The notes: a model not told the origin generated them from the letters alone. A stretch of 64,000 nt of DNA from Caulobacteraceae bacterium (GCA_031291645.1 JARLIQ010000047.1:1-64000); one strand, 5' to 3'; positions 15,251-24,881 are shown, numbered from the stretch's first letter. Made by a program: numbers and translations.

Positions 15251-18200
15251 CTAGAACTTTTTGGTCAAGGTGACCCCGAACGTCCGCGGGTCCAGGGTGA
15301 AGGTGTTGGCGAACAGGCCGGAGCCGTCGTTGGTGATGTAGATGTCGGTGATCGGCTGGTTGTCGGTCAGGTTCTTGACCCAGAGCTGGGCGTTCAGGCC
15401 CCAGCTCGCCTTGTCGAAGGTCAGCGTCATGTTGACGTTGTCCCAGGCCTTCAGCTTGTCTTCGACGGTGTTGTAGATCCGGGCATAGCTCGAGGCCTGC
15501 CAGTAGTAATCCACGCGGCCGGTGATCTTCCAGTCGTCAGCCAGCTCCCAGACGTACTGGGCGCCCAGCGAGATCGTCCACTCGGGCGAGTTCGGCAGTT
15601 GCCGGCCCTTCAGGCTCTGCTCCACCCCGCTGACGCTGGCGTTGGGACCATAGGTGTAGAGCTCATTGGCCAGCGCGAGCGCCGCCGACGTCGGAACGCC
15701 GGCGAGCGCGTGGATCGTCGCCGCATATTCCTGCGCCGCGGTCGTCCCCTTCGTGGGATCAAGGTTCGTGGTCGGGCACTGCAGTCCGAGCAGCGATCCC
15801 CCCAGGCCCGCGTTGAGCGCGTCCTGCAGACCCTTGGTCGTCACGATACAGTCGCTGCCGCCCGCCTCCTTGATCACCGTGTAGTTCGGGTTGCTGGCGG
15901 TGAGGTTGAGGGTGTCGATCGACGAGCCGCTGGTGATCTCGGTGTGCAGATAGCCGAGGTTGGCGTTGAGCGTCAGGTCATGCACCGGCGACCACAGGCC
16001 TTCGAACTCGGCGCCATAGATCCTGGCGTTGATGTTCTCGTTGACCGACGACTGATCGACGATCTTCGAGATCTGGTAGCCGGTGTAGTTGTAGTAGAAG
16101 GCGTCGGCGTTCAGCATGATCGTGCCGCCCGCCAGGGTGTTCTTGGTCCCGATTTCGAACGCGTCGATGAATTCCGGCTGGAAGGTCTCCGGATAGGGGC
16201 AGGTCACGCCGACCGCCTGGCCGACGCCGCCGGAACACGGGGTGTTGAAGCCGCCGCCCTTATAGCCGCGGGAGTAGGACCCGTAGATCAGGGTCTTGTC
16301 CGTGAACGACAGCGAGGGCGTCCAGTCGAGGTTCGCCCGTCCGGTCATCTCGCGCCAGGTGTGCGTCTGGACGGTAATGCAGTTCGGGGTCGATGGGCAG
16401 CCCACTTCCGTGGTCGAGCCGACAGTCTCCAAGAGGATCGGATACTGCGGGTTATAGAGTTCGTCGACGTTGTACCGGGCGCCCGCGGTCAGTTTCACGG
16501 TCGGGGTGATGTCCCAGTACAGTTCGCCGAACCCGGCGTAGGTCTTCAGCGAGCCGGGACCGAACCGGGCGTCGTAGTAGTTGCCCGCCTTGCCGGTCGG
16601 CGGATAGCCGTCGCCGGTCGGAATGGTGCCGACGGTGCCGTAGGTGATGCCGGCGCCGGAGAGCGCGTTCGGCAAGGTGTTCGGATTGCCGTACAGGGAT
16701 TGCGACAGCGCACGCAGCGAATTGTACAGGTTGTTGTTCAATTGCGCGTACGACGTCAGGCCGCTGCTCTCGACATAGTAGTTGACCGCGCCGGTGGGCG
16801 TCTCGTTGTCGCTGTAGTACAGGCCGGCGGAGAAGTTCAGCGGACCCTTGAACGACGACGATAGACGCAGTTCCTGCGTGATTTCCCTGGTCGTCGTGTT
16901 GCCGTAGTCGAGGCTGTTGAGCTTGTTGGTGTTGCCGGTCTGCGGATCGTTGACGTAGCCACCCGGGAAGGTGGCCTGGAACACCGACTTGTACAGCGAG
17001 CCGAGGCCGGCCGCCTGGTAGAAGTTGTACCACAGGGCGCTTGGATCGGGTGTCGAGCTGTAGGAGGTGTTCGGAACGACCCGGTTGTAGTCTTCGGCCG
17101 ACGTCCCGGTGTTGAAATAGTAGCCGGTCAGAGACTGCAGGGTCAGATTATCGGTGATGTTCCAGTTCATGTGGAGCATGGCCAGGTCGGACCTGGCCGT
17201 GTACGACGGATCGATGATCGACTGGATGTCGTGCAGGTTATGGTCCTGCGCGGAATTGTTGGCGAAGACGTTGCCCGTGGTGTAGGCGCCGGTCAGGCCG
17301 ATCAGGTTGTTCAACGGCGTCGCGCCGTTGCTGTTGATCTGGCTATAGGCCGCGTTGCTGTAGAGCGTCGCTTCCTTACAGCCTTGGGACAGCCATTCCC
17401 GGTCGAGAGCGTTCGTCGTGTAGTTCCCGACCGTCGCCGGCCCGTTGTCAGTGGTGCAGAGCTGCTTGCCCACGCGGTTGCGGCTGTCGTTCTCGCCGAA
17501 GTGTTCGTACAGCAGATAGGCGTCGAACCTATCGTTCGGCTTGAAGCTGAGAGTGATCCGGCCCGAGCCGAGGTTGCGGCTGTCGACATGGTCGTGGGTG
17601 TAGGTGTTGTAGCCGAACCCGTCCGTCCTCAGACCGTAACCGGCGATGCGCACGGCGAACATGTCGCCGAGGGGCAGGTTGATGTAACCGTAGGCCTTGC
17701 GTTCGTTGTAGTTGCCGTATTCGCCGGTGATGCTGCCGCCGAAGGTATCGGTCGGCTTGTTGGTGATGATGTTCACCGCGCCGCCGGTGGCGTTCCGGCC
17801 GTAGAGGGTGCCCTGCGGACCACGCAGCACCTCGACCCGCTGGGTGTCGTAGAAGTCAGTATCTTGGAAGTGGTTCGCGGCGACAGGCAGTTCATCTTCG
17901 TTGATGCTGACCCCGGCGGTGCCGCCCGCCCCCACGGTCTTGGTGCCGACCCCGCGGATCGACAGGTTGTAGCTCCCGAAGTTACTGCGCGAATAGTTCA
18001 CGTTCGGGACGGCGATTTCAATGTTCTGGCCGCCATCCAGCCTTTGGACCTTCAGCTTGGCCTCGCTGAAGGCCGACACCGCGACGGGCGTGCTTTGAAG
18101 GGATTCTTCCCGGCGCTCGGCGGTGACGATGATCTCGCCTACGGTCGTCGATGACGGTCGGGCCGCAGGCGCCTGGCCTGCAGGAGCGGTCTGCGCCAGC

Positions 18201-18277
18201 GTCGGCGCGGCGCTGATCAGGGCGACAGACGATGCCCCAATAGCCAGCATGCTCCGCAAATGCAGAGTGTGAATCAT
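15251..18277 (-). CDS. TonB-dependent outer-membrane receptor
   Basis: A 1008-residue outer-membrane transporter. After a signal peptide of about 29 residues ending PTLAQ come a proline/alanine linker, the region EIIVTAERREESLQSTPVAV that begins the plug, and a plug ending in RVEVLRGPQGTLYGRNATGG. About 20 barrel strands follow, finishing with an aromatic-rich terminus that ends in F (FGVTLTKKF). It would import a large or scarce substrate using TonB/ExbBD energy. Caulobacterales have many of these and the substrate cannot be read. The ATG at 18277 has GGGAGGG upstream. The track start at 18346 precedes the signal peptide and is rejected. No anti-sigma or TonB gene is nearby. Confidence 0.94.
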   Translation of the reverse strand: MIHTLHLRSMLAIGASSVALISAAPTLAQTAPAGQAPAARPSSTTVGEIIVTAERREESLQSTPVAVSAFSEAKLKVQRLDGGQNIEIAVPNVNYSRSNFGSYNLSIRGVGTKTVGAGGTAGVSINEDELPVAANHFQDTDFYDTQRVEVLRGPQGTLYGRNATGGAVNIITNKPTDTFGGSITGEYGNYNERKAYGYINLPLGDMFAVRIAGYGLRTDGFGYNTYTHDHVDSRNLGSGRITLSFKPNDRFDAYLLYEHFGENDSRNRVGKQLCTTDNGPATVGNYTTNALDREWLSQGCKEATLYSNAAYSQINSNGATPLNNLIGLTGAYTTGNVFANNSAQDHNLHDIQSIIDPSYTARSDLAMLHMNWNITDNLTLQSLTGYYFNTGTSAEDYNRVVPNTSYSSTPDPSALWYNFYQAAGLGSLYKSVFQATFPGGYVNDPQTGNTNKLNSLDYGNTTTREITQELRLSSSFKGPLNFSAGLYYSDNETPTGAVNYYVESSGLTSYAQLNNNLYNSLRALSQSLYGNPNTLPNALSGAGITYGTVGTIPTGDGYPPTGKAGNYYDARFGPGSLKTYAGFGELYWDITPTVKLTAGARYNVDELYNPQYPILLETVGSTTEVGCPSTPNCITVQTHTWREMTGRANLDWTPSLSFTDKTLIYGSYSRGYKGGGFNTPCSGGVGQAVGVTCPYPETFQPEFIDAFEIGTKNTLAGGTIMLNADAFYYNYTGYQISKIVDQSSVNENINARIYGAEFEGLWSPVHDLTLNANLGYLHTEITSGSSIDTLNLTASNPNYTVIKEAGGSDCIVTTKGLQDALNAGLGGSLLGLQCPTTNLDPTKGTTAAQEYAATIHALAGVPTSAALALANELYTYGPNASVSGVEQSLKGRQLPNSPEWTISLGAQYVWELADDWKITGRVDYYWQASSYARIYNTVEDKLKAWDNVNMTLTFDKASWGLNAQLWVKNLTDNQPITDIYITNDGSGLFANTFTLDPRTFGVTLTKKF

Positions 18278-18738
18278 TGAAAAGTCCCTCCCAAACGTCG
18301 CGCGGATACTGACGATCCGCGTCGCGTCGTTTCCTCTGGGCCGCATTCTTTATGTTGGGCTCGGTCTGCGGCACACCGAACCCACGCGGGAACTGCATAC
18401 TTGGCCGCAGGACCTGTCAACAGGCGCCCTTAGGTAAAGCGGCTTAAATTGGACGAATCTGGCCGAATTGTTGCGACTTTGCCAAGTCTGCGACGAGGTC
18501 ATGCCCTTGCGGGCCAAGGGCCGGCGGGGTTTTGCAACCGCGCCCGGACGCCCACGAAACGTTGTCATGGTGGTGTCACGCGCAGGTGGTCCATGCCGTG
18601 AAACCCGTAGCGCCGGTTCGGCTTGCGTTTGCCCACGCGTCAGCTACAGCGCGCGGGCGCGGGGCTCTCATCCGGCTCCGGGGGGCGAGAACGGGGTCCG
18701 GCCAGGACCCACGATGACGGCGGAGCGCGAGACGAGCC
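18278..18738. other. Divergent intergenic region between TonB receptor and ABC permease genes
   Basis: A 461-base gap that must hold the promoters of both flanking genes. I see no ORF with coding bias and no riboswitch fold I can recognise. A short inverted repeat GACTT-TGCC-AAGTC occurs near 18476-18489, too weak to interpret alone. The small ORFs here (18350-18568, 18532-18717) look like noise. Confidence 0.5.
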
Positions 18739-20487
18739 ATGGACCTGCTTCCCGCCGAGCGGACCAGTCCCAGCCTGCTGATCCGCTATGCGCGGCTTCG
18801 ATTCGCGCCGAATCGCGCCGACGTGGTGGCGGCCCTGCTGCTGGCCGGCGCGGCCGTGCTGGTCGCCCATGGCGCCGAGCAGATGGGCGAGCCGCTGAGC
18901 GCGCTCAGGATCGCGCCGGTGACGCTCGATCCGGCGCGCCTGCCGCAGTACGCCATCCTGACCACGCTGCGGATGTTCGCCGCGCTCGCCGCCTCGCTGG
19001 TCTTCACCTTCGTCGTCGCCACCCTGGCGGCCAAGAGCAAGAAGGCCGAGCTGGTCATCGTGCCGGCGCTCGACATCCTGCAGTCGGTCCCGGTGCTCGG
19101 GTTTCTGACCTTCACCGTCACCTTCTTCATGGGCCTGTTCCCCGGCAAGGAGCTGGGCGTCGAGTGCGCGGCCATCTTCGCCATCTTCACGGCCCAGGCC
19201 TGGAACATGGCGTTCAGCTTCTACCAGTCGCTGCGCACCCTGCCCGGAGACCTTGACGAGGCGGCCCGGCAGTTCGGCCTGTCGCCCTGGCGGCGGTTCT
19301 GGCGGTTGGAGCTGCCGTTCGCGACCCCGGCCCTGGTGTGGAACACCATGATGTCGATGTCCGGCGCCTGGTTCTTCGTCGTGGCGTCCGAGGCGATCAC
19401 CGTGGGCAAGACCACGGTCGCCCTGCCCGGCATCGGCTCGTGGCTCGCCATGGCCATCGACAAGGGCGACGTGAAGGCGGTCGCCTGGGCGGTCCTGACC
19501 ATGGGCGTGGTCATCGTCATCTATGACCAGCTGATCTTCCGGCCGATCGTCGCCTGGGCCGACAAGTTCCGCTTCGAGCAGACGGCGTCCCAGGACCAGC
19601 CGAAGTCCTGGTTCTACGACCTCCTGCGCCGCACCCGGCTGCTGCCGCGCCTGTTCCGTCCGATCGGCAAGGCCCTTTCGAGCCTGCCGCCCCTGCCCGG
19701 CAAGACGCTGGCCCTGCCGCCGATCCGGGACCAGCGGGTCGTGCGCGGGCTCGACGGCCTGTGGGTGGTGGTGGTGCTCGCCCTGGCGGCCTGGGGCGGC
19801 TGGTCGGTGTACCGCTACGTCAGCGTCAGCCTGACCCTGCACGACGCCCTCGCCGCCTTCGGGCTCGGCGCGCTGACCCTGGTGCGGGTGGTGGTGCTGA
19901 TCGCCATCGCCAGCGTGATCTGGGTGCCGATCGGGGTCTGGATCGGCCTCAGGCCCGTCTGGGCCCAGCGGGTCCAGCCGGTCGCCCAGTTCCTCGCCGC
20001 CTTCCCGGCCAACGTGCTCTTCCCCGTGGTGGTGGTGGCCATCGTCGCCCTGCACGGCGACCCGAACATCTGGCTGTCGCCGCTGATGATCCTCGGGACC
20101 CAGTGGTACATCCTGTTCAACGTCATCGCCGGGGCCAGCGCCCTGCCGAACGACCTGAAGGAGGTCGCCTCGATCTTCAAGGTGCGCTCCTGGCAGTGGT
20201 GGCGCGACGTCGCCCTGCCCGGGATCTTCCCCTACTATGTCACCGGCGCCCTCACCGCCTCGGGCGGGTCGTGGAACGCCAGCATTGTCGCCGAGGTGGC
20301 CACCTGGCAGCACACCAAGCTCGAGGCCGCCGGCCTTGGGGCCTTCATCGCCAACGCCACGGCCGACGGGAATTACCCGCGCGTGGCGCTCGGCATCGCC
20401 GTGATGTCGGTCTACGTCATCGCCCTGAACCGCACCCTCTGGCGCCCGCTCTACGGCTACGCCGAGCGGCGCCTGCGCCTGAACTGA
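18739..20487 (+). CDS. ABC transporter permease, two fused permease domains (nitrate/sulfonate/taurine type)
   Basis: A 582-residue membrane protein with two copies of the binding-protein-dependent permease domain. The first covers about residues 70-290 and has the EAA-loop sequence LDEAARQFGLSPWRRFWRLELP. The second covers about residues 345-575, with LKEVASIFKVRSWQWWRDVALP. Each half would couple to one ATPase subunit, so the polypeptide replaces a permease dimer. Family relatives import anions such as nitrate, sulfonates or bicarbonate. The ATPase gene follows after 31 bases. No periplasmic binding protein is encoded nearby, so the substrate is open. A divergent TonB receptor could feed the same route, but this is speculation. 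Confidence 0.9.
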   Translation: MDLLPAERTSPSLLIRYARLRFAPNRADVVAALLLAGAAVLVAHGAEQMGEPLSALRIAPVTLDPARLPQYAILTTLRMFAALAASLVFTFVVATLAAKSKKAELVIVPALDILQSVPVLGFLTFTVTFFMGLFPGKELGVECAAIFAIFTAQAWNMAFSFYQSLRTLPGDLDEAARQFGLSPWRRFWRLELPFATPALVWNTMMSMSGAWFFVVASEAITVGKTTVALPGIGSWLAMAIDKGDVKAVAWAVLTMGVVIVIYDQLIFRPIVAWADKFRFEQTASQDQPKSWFYDLLRRTRLLPRLFRPIGKALSSLPPLPGKTLALPPIRDQRVVRGLDGLWVVVVLALAAWGGWSVYRYVSVSLTLHDALAAFGLGALTLVRVVVLIAIASVIWVPIGVWIGLRPVWAQRVQPVAQFLAAFPANVLFPVVVVAIVALHGDPNIWLSPLMILGTQWYILFNVIAGASALPNDLKEVASIFKVRSWQWWRDVALPGIFPYYVTGALTASGGSWNASIVAEVATWQHTKLEAAGLGAFIANATADGNYPRVALGIAVMSVYVIALNRTLWRPLYGYAERRLRLN

Positions 20488-20518
20488 ACGCATCCGGATT
20501 GAAGAAAGGGAGCCCGGC

Positions 20519-21835
20519 ATGACCGTCATCGAGCCCGTCGCGGCCCAGACGACCCTGGTCGAGGTGCGCGGCGTCAAGCACGTCTATGGCAAGGGCGGGT
20601 CCAACCTGCTGGTGCTGGACAACGTCGACCTGACCCTGCGGCCGAACGAGATCGTCGGCCTTCTGGGCCGCTCCGGCTCGGGCAAGTCGACGCTGCTGCG
20701 CACCATCGCGGGCCTGATCCGGCCGACCGAGGGCACGGTCGTGCTGCACGACATGCCCGGCGGCGACACCGCCCATGGCGTGGCCATGGTGTTCCAGAGC
20801 TTCGCCCTCTTCCCCTGGCTGACGGTGCAGCAGAACGTCGAGCTGGGCCTGGAGGCCCAGGGCGTGCCCGCCGACGAGCGGCGCAAGCGGGCGCTGGCGG
20901 CCATCGATCTGATCGGCCTGGACGGGTTCGAGAACGCCTATCCCAAGGAACTCTCCGGCGGCATGCGCCAGCGGGTGGGCCTGGCGCGGGCGCTGGTGGT
21001 CCAGCCGTCGGTGCTGCTGATGGACGAGCCGTTCTCGGCCCTGGACGTGCTGACCGCCGAGACCCTGCGGACCGACCTTCTGGACCTGTGGTGCGAAGGG
21101 CGCATGCCGATCCGCTCCATCCTGATGGTCACCCACAACATCGAGGAGGCGGTCCTGATGTGCGACCGCATCCTGGTCTTCGCCTCCAACCCCGGCCGGG
21201 TGATCGCCGAGATCAAGGTCGACCTGCCCCAGCCGCGCAAGCGCCTGGACCCGGCTTTCCGCGCCCTGGTCGACGACATCTACGCCCGCATGACCGCCCG
21301 CCCGGCCGCCCAGCCGGCCCGCGACGGCAACTTCCCGGGCATGGGCATCAGCATGGCCCTGACCCACATCTCGACCAACACCTTGGCCGGCATGATGGAG
21401 GCCCTCGCGGCCTCGCCGCACGACGGCAAGGCCGAACTGCCGACCCTGGCCAACGAGGCCCAGCTCGAGGCCGACGAACTGCTGCCGATCGCCGAGACGC
21501 TGCAGTTGATGCGTTTCGCCGAGATCGACGGGCGGATGATCCGCCTGACCGCCGCCGGCAAGCGCTACGCCCTGGCCGACGTCGACGAGCGCAAGCAGCT
21601 GTTCGCCCAGCACCTGCTGACCTATGTGCCGCTGGCCGCGCACATCCGCCGCGTGCTCGACGACCGCACCTCGCACCAGGCGCCCGCCCGCCGCTTCCGC
21701 GACGAGCTGGAGGACTTCATGTCCGAGGAATACGCCGAGGAGACCCTGGACTCGGTCGTCTCATGGGGCCGCTACGCCGAGGCCTTCGCCTATCACGAGG
21801 ACACCGACCAGTTCAGCCTCGAGAACCCGGCCTGA
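20519..21835 (+). CDS. ABC transporter ATP-binding protein with AAA-associated C-terminal domain
   Basis: A 438-residue ATPase partner of the upstream double permease. Walker A is GRSGSGKST near residue 50, the Q-loop is in MVFQSFALFPW near residue 90, the signature is LSGGMRQRVGLARAL near residue 145, and Walker B is VLLMDEPFSALD near residue 166. An H-loop histidine sits in MVTHNIEEAV. Residues about 275-430 form the extra AAA-associated domain (GMGISMALTHISTNTLAGMM onward) seen in some nitrate/sulfonate-type ATPases. That domain may regulate transport. The ribosome binding site AAAGGGAG precedes the start. Confidence 0.93.
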   Translation: MTVIEPVAAQTTLVEVRGVKHVYGKGGSNLLVLDNVDLTLRPNEIVGLLGRSGSGKSTLLRTIAGLIRPTEGTVVLHDMPGGDTAHGVAMVFQSFALFPWLTVQQNVELGLEAQGVPADERRKRALAAIDLIGLDGFENAYPKELSGGMRQRVGLARALVVQPSVLLMDEPFSALDVLTAETLRTDLLDLWCEGRMPIRSILMVTHNIEEAVLMCDRILVFASNPGRVIAEIKVDLPQPRKRLDPAFRALVDDIYARMTARPAAQPARDGNFPGMGISMALTHISTNTLAGMMEALAASPHDGKAELPTLANEAQLEADELLPIAETLQLMRFAEIDGRMIRLTAAGKRYALADVDERKQLFAQHLLTYVPLAAHIRRVLDDRTSHQAPARRFRDELEDFMSEEYAEETLDSVVSWGRYAEAFAYHEDTDQFSLENPA

Positions 21836-21856
21836 CGCGGGGTCGATGACGCCGGG

Positions 21857-22654
21857 TCAATAGTGCTCGTCGTGGTCCAGCCCTTCCACGATCGCGTAGC
21901 GGGTCCATAGGCGCACCAGGTCCTCGGACGGGCCGACCATGGCCTCCAGCCGGCCGGGATCGAGCACCGTCAGCGCGCCGTTGCGCAGGTCCAGGATGTG
22001 GTCCTCGCGCAGCCGGCGCAGCATGCGGTTGACGTGGATCGGCGTCAGGCCGGTGGCGTCGGCGATCAGCGGCTGGGTCAGCGGCATCTTGAACCGGTCG
22101 CCAGGCGCCAGCGGATAGCGCCGGCTGGAGCGCACGGCCAGTTCGAGCATCAGGTGCGCGACCCGCTCCAGGGCGCTGCGCTGGCCCAGGCTGGTCAGGT
22201 GGTCCATGGTCAGGTGGTTGTCGCGCTCCAGCATCCAGACGAAGCGGTCGCTGAAGCCGGGATAGCGGGCGCGCAGGTCGGTGACCCGCTCGGCCGGGAT
22301 GACGCACAGGCTGATGTTGGTAAGGGCCTGAGAGGCGTGGGACATGCTGGTCATGCCGGCCGGCTCCTGGCCGAACAGCTCGCCCGGCAGGATGAAGCGC
22401 AGGATCTGGCGGCGGCCGTCCTCCAGGTCCTGGTGCAGGCAGACCCAGCCCGACACCAGGTTGTAGAGGTCGCCGTGGCGGTCGCCCTGGCGGTAGATCG
22501 GCGCGCCGGAGTCGAGCAGCCGCGCGCCGCGCCGGGCGTCCCTCAGCTCCCGGAAACCCTCGCCATCGCCAAGGGCGCCGCACAGGCCCAGCGGCCGGGC
22601 CGAACAGAATGCGCAATTCATCTTGTAGGCAGTGATCGGAATGTCGGCGGTCAT
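21857..22654 (-). CDS. Crp/Fnr family regulator with FnrP-like iron-sulfur cysteines
   Basis: A 265-residue regulator. From the chosen ATG at 22654 the cysteines fall at residues 14, 17 and 25 (NCAFCSARPLGLCG). A fourth at residue 117 (NISLCVIPAERV) aligns with the central FNR ligand. This is the pattern of oxygen-sensing [4Fe-4S] FNR proteins such as FnrP. A cAMP-binding-like barrel (RQGDRHGDLYNLVSG, ILPGELFG) and a C-terminal helix-turn-helix follow. The recognition helix reads TPIHVNRMLRRL. The Glu and Ser used by FNR (ExxSR) are replaced, so DNA specificity may differ. No obvious FNR box precedes it. It lies 100 bases downstream of the AI-2E family gene on the same strand. Confidence 0.9.
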   Translation of the reverse strand: MTADIPITAYKMNCAFCSARPLGLCGALGDGEGFRELRDARRGARLLDSGAPIYRQGDRHGDLYNLVSGWVCLHQDLEDGRRQILRFILPGELFGQEPAGMTSMSHASQALTNISLCVIPAERVTDLRARYPGFSDRFVWMLERDNHLTMDHLTSLGQRSALERVAHLMLELAVRSSRRYPLAPGDRFKMPLTQPLIADATGLTPIHVNRMLRRLREDHILDLRNGALTVLDPGRLEAMVGPSEDLVRLWTRYAIVEGLDHDEHY

Positions 22655-22754
22655 CGGAATGGGGGAGCCCCGTATTGGCCTTGCGCGTGCAGACTGCGCC
22701 CAGGGGGCGAGCACCATGCGGGCAAGTGTCGCAGGTCGCCGGCGCCCGGCCGAC

Positions 22755-23849
22755 TCAGCCGCGGGTGATCAGTTCGCCGTCCTTGGACAGGAGCACGGCG
22801 AGCCACCGCGCGCCCTCGAACTCGCCGGCCACCGCCATCACCACGACGGTGAGCGGGGTCGACAACAACGCGCCCGCCGGTCCCAGCAGCGCGCCCCAGA
22901 AGCCCAGCGAAAGCAGGACGAACACCGGGTCGATGTTCAGCCGGTCGCTCTGCAGCTTGGGCAGGAGGATGTTCTCGATCACGAAGACCATTCCGCCCAG
23001 CAGGGCGAACAGCGCCAGCGGTCGATAGGGGCTGTCGAACTCGCCGAGCGCGACCAGGCTGGGCAGCACCGCCGCCGCGATGCCGCCCACGATCGGCACA
23101 TAGGCCGCCAGGAACAGGATCAAGGCCAGGAACAGCGGATCGGTCAGCCCCATCAGCCGCATGATCACGAAGGCCGCGGCCGCGACCAGCGCCGCCTTCA
23201 GCGTCTGCAGGCCGACGTACTGCTCCGAGGCGCTGCGCACCCGGGCGAACACCCGTCCCACATGCTCGCGGGTGACGGGCGAGCTGAACATCCGCTGCAG
23301 CTTGCGGCCGAAGGCCCCCCGCGAGAACAGCAGGAAGCCCAGGTAGATCACCACCAGCACGGACTCGGACACGAAGCCGCGCGCCGCGCCGAACACATGG
23401 GTCAGTGAGGCCGCCGAGCGCGCGAGCCTGAACAGGTCGCCCAGCTGCAGCGCGGGCGTCTGGATCTGGGTCGAGACCTTGGCCAGGAGCGCGTCGATCT
23501 TGGGCGCGATGACCGTCATCTGGGTGACGAACGAGCGCGCGTCGTGCGCGCAGATGCCGACGACGATGGCGAAGCCCCCCACCGTCAGGGCCGCGCCCAG
23601 GGTCGACCTGAACCAGCTCGGAAAGCTCGGCAGCCACGTCTCCATGGCCCGGTCGAAGCCGTCGATCAGCATCAGCAGGAACAACGCGATCACCAGCGGG
23701 GTGATGATCCCCCGCAGGTACAGCACCACCATCCCGCCCACCGCCACCGCGATGAAGACGCCGGCGTTGCGCAGCGCGACTGAAAAGGCCGGCCGGTCCT
23801 CGACCTTCGACGGATGGTCCGTCTCCTGCGGATGCACTGATGTCCCCAA
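22755..23849 (-). CDS. AI-2E/PerM family membrane permease
   Basis: A 364-residue polytopic membrane protein. Paired hydrophobic segments lie near residues 27-65 and 80-105, and a cluster of four or five from about residue 165 to the end. The region LALILFLAAYVPIVGGIAAA and the LGFWGALLGPAGALLSTPLTVV tail are typical of the AI-2E/PerM family. Members are proposed exporters or ion antiporters; true AI-2 export is shown for few. The track start is a TTG at 23849; a GTG at 23837 preceded by GGGGA is an equally good alternative. The usp gene is 27 bases upstream, so both are probably one transcript. Confidence 0.88.
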   Translation of the reverse strand: MGTSVHPQETDHPSKVEDRPAFSVALRNAGVFIAVAVGGMVVLYLRGIITPLVIALFLLMLIDGFDRAMETWLPSFPSWFRSTLGAALTVGGFAIVVGICAHDARSFVTQMTVIAPKIDALLAKVSTQIQTPALQLGDLFRLARSAASLTHVFGAARGFVSESVLVVIYLGFLLFSRGAFGRKLQRMFSSPVTREHVGRVFARVRSASEQYVGLQTLKAALVAAAAFVIMRLMGLTDPLFLALILFLAAYVPIVGGIAAAVLPSLVALGEFDSPYRPLALFALLGGMVFVIENILLPKLQSDRLNIDPVFVLLSLGFWGALLGPAGALLSTPLTVVVMAVAGEFEGARWLAVLLSKDGELITRG

Positions 23850-23876
23850 CCTTGCCGGCCATGCGCGTCGCCTAGC

Positions 23877-24701
23877 CTAGTGGCTGAAGAGTACGCACTT
23901 GGAGGAGCTTGCAAGCAAGTCCTCCGTGACGCCCCCCAATATCCATTCGCGCAGCCGCGCGTGGCCGTAGGCGCCGGTGACGATCACGTCCGCGCCGTGC
24001 CGCGTGGCCGCGTGCTCCAGGTCGTCGGCGATGGTGGCGCGGCTGCGCGCGACGGTCTCGGTCCGGGCCTTGATTCCGTGCCGTTCGAGTCGGCCCGCGA
24101 TCTCGCCCAGGCCACCGCGTTCGGCGACCGGCTTGAGGTCGCCCTCGATCTCGACGATCACCACCTCCTCGGCCCGGCGCATCAGCGGCAGGGCGTCCGC
24201 CAGGGCGCGCCGCGATTCGCGGGTGTCCTTCCAGCCGACGACGATCCGCGAGGCGTTGAGCGGCTTGGCCGGATCGGCGGCGAACAGCACCGGCCCGCCC
24301 GCCTCCATCACCACGTCCGCCGGCGTCGGCGCATAGGAGGAACTAGCATGCTTCTCCGGGCGGCTGGCGATGATCAGGTCCGCGCTGCGGCCGTGCAGCG
24401 CCAATTCCCGCGCCGGATAGTCCATGCCGCTGATCCAGCGCACGCCGCCCTTCACCCCCGAGGTGGCCTCCCGGAAGCGCTTCTCGGCGATCGGCAGGTC
24501 GGCGATGATCCGCCCGCGCATCGCCTCGATCACCGCGCCGTCGGCGGCCGCATAGCCCGAGCTGAACACCGGATAGAAGGCCTGCGCGCCCAACCCGATC
24601 ACCATCGCGTCGAACTGCGCGGCCACCTCCACAGCCAGCTCCAGGCGGGCGTCCGATCCGGGACCCGGCTCGACGTGAACGAGAATGGTCTTGTAGGTCA
24701 T
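23877..24701 (-). CDS. Universal stress protein with two tandem Usp domains
   Basis: A 274-residue cytoplasmic protein made of two Usp folds, about residues 1-140 (MTYKTILVHVEPG start) and 145-274. The second keeps the nucleotide motif spacing GAYGHARLREWILGG (G-2x-G-9x-G), so ATP binding is likely there. The first half lacks a clear copy. The ATG at 24701 follows GGAGA. An FNR-box-like site is centred about 73 bases upstream, a distance compatible with activation. The gene is followed by the AI-2E permease and the Fnr-like regulator. Induction under low oxygen is therefore a reasonable inference, as for many Usp proteins. The track ORF to 25049 overextends. Confidence 0.9.
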   Translation of the reverse strand: MTYKTILVHVEPGPGSDARLELAVEVAAQFDAMVIGLGAQAFYPVFSSGYAAADGAVIEAMRGRIIADLPIAEKRFREATSGVKGGVRWISGMDYPARELALHGRSADLIIASRPEKHASSSYAPTPADVVMEAGGPVLFAADPAKPLNASRIVVGWKDTRESRRALADALPLMRRAEEVVIVEIEGDLKPVAERGGLGEIAGRLERHGIKARTETVARSRATIADDLEHAATRHGADVIVTGAYGHARLREWILGGVTEDLLASSSKCVLFSH

Positions 24702-24767
24702 CGGGTTCTCCGAGGCCGTCGCTTGCGTGCCAGACTCGCAACCTGATCCCGGCGGCGACTCTCGGCT

Positions 24768-24781
24768 GTGATCCAGATCAA
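24768..24781. promoter_or_regulatory. FNR/FixK-type box upstream of the universal stress gene
   Basis: GTGATCCAGATCAA matches the TTGAT-N4-ATCAA consensus at nine of ten defined bases. It is centred 73 bases before the usp ATG on the minus strand. A start site about 41 bases downstream would leave a short leader, as in class II FNR activation. Confidence 0.6.
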
Positions 24782-24810
24782 ACGCGGTATCGCGCCCGGT
24801 GGCGGTCGGG

Positions 24811-24824
24811 CTGATCCAGGTTAA
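24811..24824. promoter_or_regulatory. Weaker FNR-like half-site upstream of the 36-residue membrane protein
   Basis: CTGATCCAGGTTAA keeps one good half (TGAT) and a degenerate second half. It is centred about 64 bases before the start at 24882. It shares the TGATCCAG core with the better site at 24768, which may mean a duplicated site. Confidence 0.4.
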
Positions 24825-24881
24825 GGCGCCCCGCGCACGAGGGCCCGTAGCGTCCCGGCTACACAGTCGGGCGGGAACGCC

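Noticed and set aside
18278-18738. Riboswitch upstream of the TonB-dependent receptor
   Set aside because: I looked for cobalamin or other metabolite-riboswitch conserved boxes and saw none that I could support.
18640-20577. 645-residue minus-strand ORF antisense to the ABC permease
   Set aside because: Histidine/aspartate/glycine-rich repeat-like translation typical of antisense frames in high-GC genes; the plus frame encodes a clear double permease.
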